Source of the DNA: CAZLMG01 sp964560765
GTDB lineage: Bacteria; Bdellovibrionota_B; Oligoflexia; Oligoflexales; CAZLMG01
NCBI GenBank assembly: GCA_964560765.1
Contig: CAZLMG010000006.1
Location: 62,001 to 126,000 of the forward strand
Length of the DNA: 64,000 bases
Direction of reading: 5' to 3'
Shown in pieces: positions 62,107 to 64,000 of the stretch (the stretch's first letter is position 1; every line of letters starts with the position of its first letter). The position numbers and the translations under genes were made by a program. A model generated the notes under the pieces. The model was not told the origin of the DNA. It did no database searches and saw only the letters and a list, made by a program, of their open reading frames with translations.

Positions 62107-63327
62107 ATGGCAGCGAGATGGACCACAGCTTGTGTGCGGGACGTTCAGGCGAAAATAAAATCTGAGCTGAACGAGATTGAATCCGCGCAAGGACTTCCGG
62201 CCCGCTTGCAGCGGGCGAAAGAGCGTGTCGACTCTTTAGCAGAAGACATGTCTTCGGACGCCATGATGCAGCGATACGTGTACGCCGTGTCCGCACTGGT
62301 GCATCACCTGAGGCATCGGGGCCTCACACTCTCGGAAATAGATCAGCTTGCCGATATTGCTTTAGCCATCGTGCGCGTGCAAAACGTTCGCGGGACTCGT
62401 TCCAAGCTGGCCTTTCTCTATTCGGAGCTCTTTAACGTCCTCAGCCAGATATATTTTGTGCACGGGCAGGTTCTAAAGGCGACCTGGCAGCAGATTTTGT
62501 CCGAGCAATTTTTGCCATCGGAGCAGAGCGATGCAGGGGTGTCATCGTTAGCCTTGGCGACTCGCCTGATTGGACTTGGGCATATGTCGATGGCACTGCT
62601 GGAGTTACAGCGAGCCGAGGCGGCGGGATTATCGCCTGAGCGTTTGGCAACGGCGCGCCTGGCTCGCGTGCGCGTGTTGCGTCTCTTGGGAGATTTGGAT
62701 GCTGCCGACGCCTGTTCGCGCCTCTCGGCGGAGGCATGTGCGCTGGATGATGCTCAACGACTGGATTTGCAGTGGGAAGACATGTTGCGGGATGCGCTTC
62801 GCTCCGCCAGCTTTTCCGCAGTCTGGCGTGCCGTTCGTCCGAGCGGCACGCATGCAGGTGCTGAGTATGTGGCAGAAGCCATTCTTTGGGCGCTGGCCCA
62901 GCCGACCACACAGTGGATGAAAGGAATGACTTCGGTCAGCCACTTGGTGCGCAATAGTCGCGTGTCGCGTAAGATCTTGGGTGACTTGTATGGGATCCTG
63001 TTAGGATTTGACGCTGCTTATGATACTTCCATCGACTTTTCGCTTCGCCTGCAGATCGTCGGTGAGCGGGTGTTTGCCAAGATCGAGAATTTGAGCGTTG
63101 AGCATCGGCTGCTGGCTTGGGCGGCGTTGGCTCGGTGGCTATTGCGCGTGCAAGTGTTGCCTATGTCGCGCATCGCCGTGCAGGAATATCGCAGTCTGAT
63201 GCGACGCATGAGCAACGGCGCGACCGACGATGCGCATGGCCTCGTGCGCGATATCCTCGCGAAAGATTGGTGCCAAGATGCTGGTGTCGAGGCCACCGTG
63301 CCGCACGATGGTGACGAAGCGGCCTAA
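62107..63327 (+). CDS. Helical repeat (TPR-like) hypothetical protein
   Basis: A 406-residue all-helical cytoplasmic protein with repeated Ala/Leu/Arg helices spaced like TPR motifs (LGHMSMALLELQRAEAAG, LRLLGDLDAADACSRLS). The C-terminal 15 residues are acidic. No catalytic motif. AGGAGTC lies before the ATG at 62107. Possibly a scaffold protein; related in style, not evidently in sequence, to those at 9774 and 29363. Confidence 0.6.
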   Translation: MAARWTTACVRDVQAKIKSELNEIESAQGLPARLQRAKERVDSLAEDMSSDAMMQRYVYAVSALVHHLRHRGLTLSEIDQLADIALAIVRVQNVRGTRSKLAFLYSELFNVLSQIYFVHGQVLKATWQQILSEQFLPSEQSDAGVSSLALATRLIGLGHMSMALLELQRAEAAGLSPERLATARLARVRVLRLLGDLDAADACSRLSAEACALDDAQRLDLQWEDMLRDALRSASFSAVWRAVRPSGTHAGAEYVAEAILWALAQPTTQWMKGMTSVSHLVRNSRVSRKILGDLYGILLGFDAAYDTSIDFSLRLQIVGERVFAKIENLSVEHRLLAWAALARWLLRVQVLPMSRIAVQEYRSLMRRMSNGATDDAHGLVRDILAKDWCQDAGVEATVPHDGDEAA

Positions 63328-63591
63328 CTGCTGCTCGTCTCTGGCCCCGAGGAAAGACCCATCCCTTGTTTCCCCCTGTTTTTCTATAACATTCGGTCAT
63401 TCCTAACTAATATCGACATTCCCCGATATCGGCGCCCAGCCGCTGAACAGAACAAGACGACCGATAACCATCAACAAAGTCATGGAAAACGATGAGTTAG
63501 CGGCGCGTCTGGAGCTTCCCATCGGCTGGTGCGGTTACTGCATTTACCCTCCCATTCCATCAGCGAGGTAAACGACTTGAGGAGGGACATT

Positions 63592-64000
63592 ATGGGCATT
63601 GGTAACGTCATGCGTACAGCAAGCGTCAGCTCACTTCTGCTGGCAAACTTCCACTGCGCGCAGCCGTCGTCTAAGCCAACTGACGCTGGACGAAATCGTG
63701 AGACGACGCATGCGACTCGGCAACACGCAAGCTCGGAAGCGATGACCAGCGAATTTACAGAGCCGCAGGTTCAGTTTTACCTTGCCGAGTATCCTGTCGT
63801 TGAGTGGGCGCTGATGACCATGCGTGGCAAAGAGGTCTTTGGCAGTGATTTTCAATTGAATCTGTCCACTGGGCTGAGTGCGGAAACATTGACGGCGATT
63901 ATGCAGTCGATTCGTCAGCTGCTCGCCTATGTCGATGAAGAACCACTGGACTCCGTGCAGGCCACCGGGCTGCAGATGGCGTGGATGAGTCTTTTATCCC
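63592..64000 (+). CDS. Partial CDS cut by the window end
   Basis: An open frame of 136 codons continuing past the window, starting at ATG 63592 behind GAGGAGG. The first 20 residues look like a weak signal sequence or lipoprotein leader (LLLANFHC), followed by a Ser/Thr/Arg-rich stretch and a more ordered part (PVVEWALMTMRGKEVFG). Family not recognised. Confidence 0.55.
   Translation, partial: MGIGNVMRTASVSSLLLANFHCAQPSSKPTDAGRNRETTHATRQHASSEAMTSEFTEPQVQFYLAEYPVVEWALMTMRGKEVFGSDFQLNLSTGLSAETLTAIMQSIRQLLAYVDEEPLDSVQATGLQMAWMSLLS

Overview
The window reads as chromosomal DNA of a Gram-negative, didermic bacterium of medium G+C. Signal peptides, lipoboxes, predicted outer-membrane barrels, a pilin-like protein, RdgC-like and LapA-like proteins and a complete Na+-translocating NADH:quinone reductase cluster all point that way. 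The mix of many exported and lipidated proteins of unknown family, GYF/PilZ and HD-GYP proteins and a proline-rich receiver protein suggests a Bdellovibrionota/Oligoflexia or other deltaproteobacterial-type lineage. That placement is inference; no rRNA gene is present to settle it. Ten Ns at 3471-3480 show a draft scaffold. I saw no tRNA, rRNA, CRISPR array, transposase or phage gene.

Layout. 1-3.5 kb: a broken gene end, tRNA-dihydrouridine synthase, a lipoprotein, proline iminopeptidase and a DUF3291-like protein, then the gap. 3.5-7.2 kb: an exported protein built of four two-cysteine repeats, a VTT (DedA-like) membrane domain fused to a lipase, and a secreted NlpC/P60 enzyme with two cysteine knots. 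7.3-10.9 kb: efp-accB-accC plus a helical protein. 10.9-18.6 kb: aminopeptidase N, a small cytochrome c, a papain-like lipoprotein, dCMP deaminase, an isoprenylcysteine-methyltransferase-like protein and an RdgC-like protein. 18.8-22.7 kb: a polyproline receiver protein, nadC and a birA-coaX fusion. 22.7-28.6 kb: a surface-protein cluster in which a papain-type lipoprotein protease lies between two paralogous exported two-domain proteins. 28.7-33.4 kb: GYF-PilZ protein, helical protein, lipoprotein, degenerate PLD protein and rsmB. 33.5-41.5 kb: lapA-rpsA, a DUF3108 protein, a J-domain co-chaperone and envelope proteins including an overlapping pilin-like/barrel pair.

41.5-48.6 kb is the clearest functional unit: nqrABCDEF-apbE-nqrM. 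It holds all six subunits of the sodium-pumping NADH:quinone reductase, the flavin transferase that modifies NqrB and NqrC, and the small iron-delivery factor NqrM, nearly all with overlapping or abutting ends behind one good promoter. 48.6-56.3 kb: Nudix hydrolase, HD-GYP phosphodiesterase, an exported NADAR protein, a glycosyltransferase-like membrane protein, an exported endonuclease/phosphatase-fold protein and two low-complexity lipoproteins. 56.3-64 kb: a two-gene class III extradiol dioxygenase, alaS, further exported or helical proteins, and a CDS cut by the window end.

Functional links seen here: BirA should biotinylate AccB, the partner of AccC; EF-P should help translate the several polyproline proteins; ApbE and NqrM should mature the Nqr complex; HD-GYP and PilZ proteins suggest cyclic-di-GMP signalling. 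The least explained parts are the protease/paralog locus at 24.6-28 kb, the four-repeat exported protein at 3.5 kb, the Cys-knot NlpC/P60 protein, the VTT-lipase fusion and a possible pseudoknotted leader before the GYF-PilZ gene.
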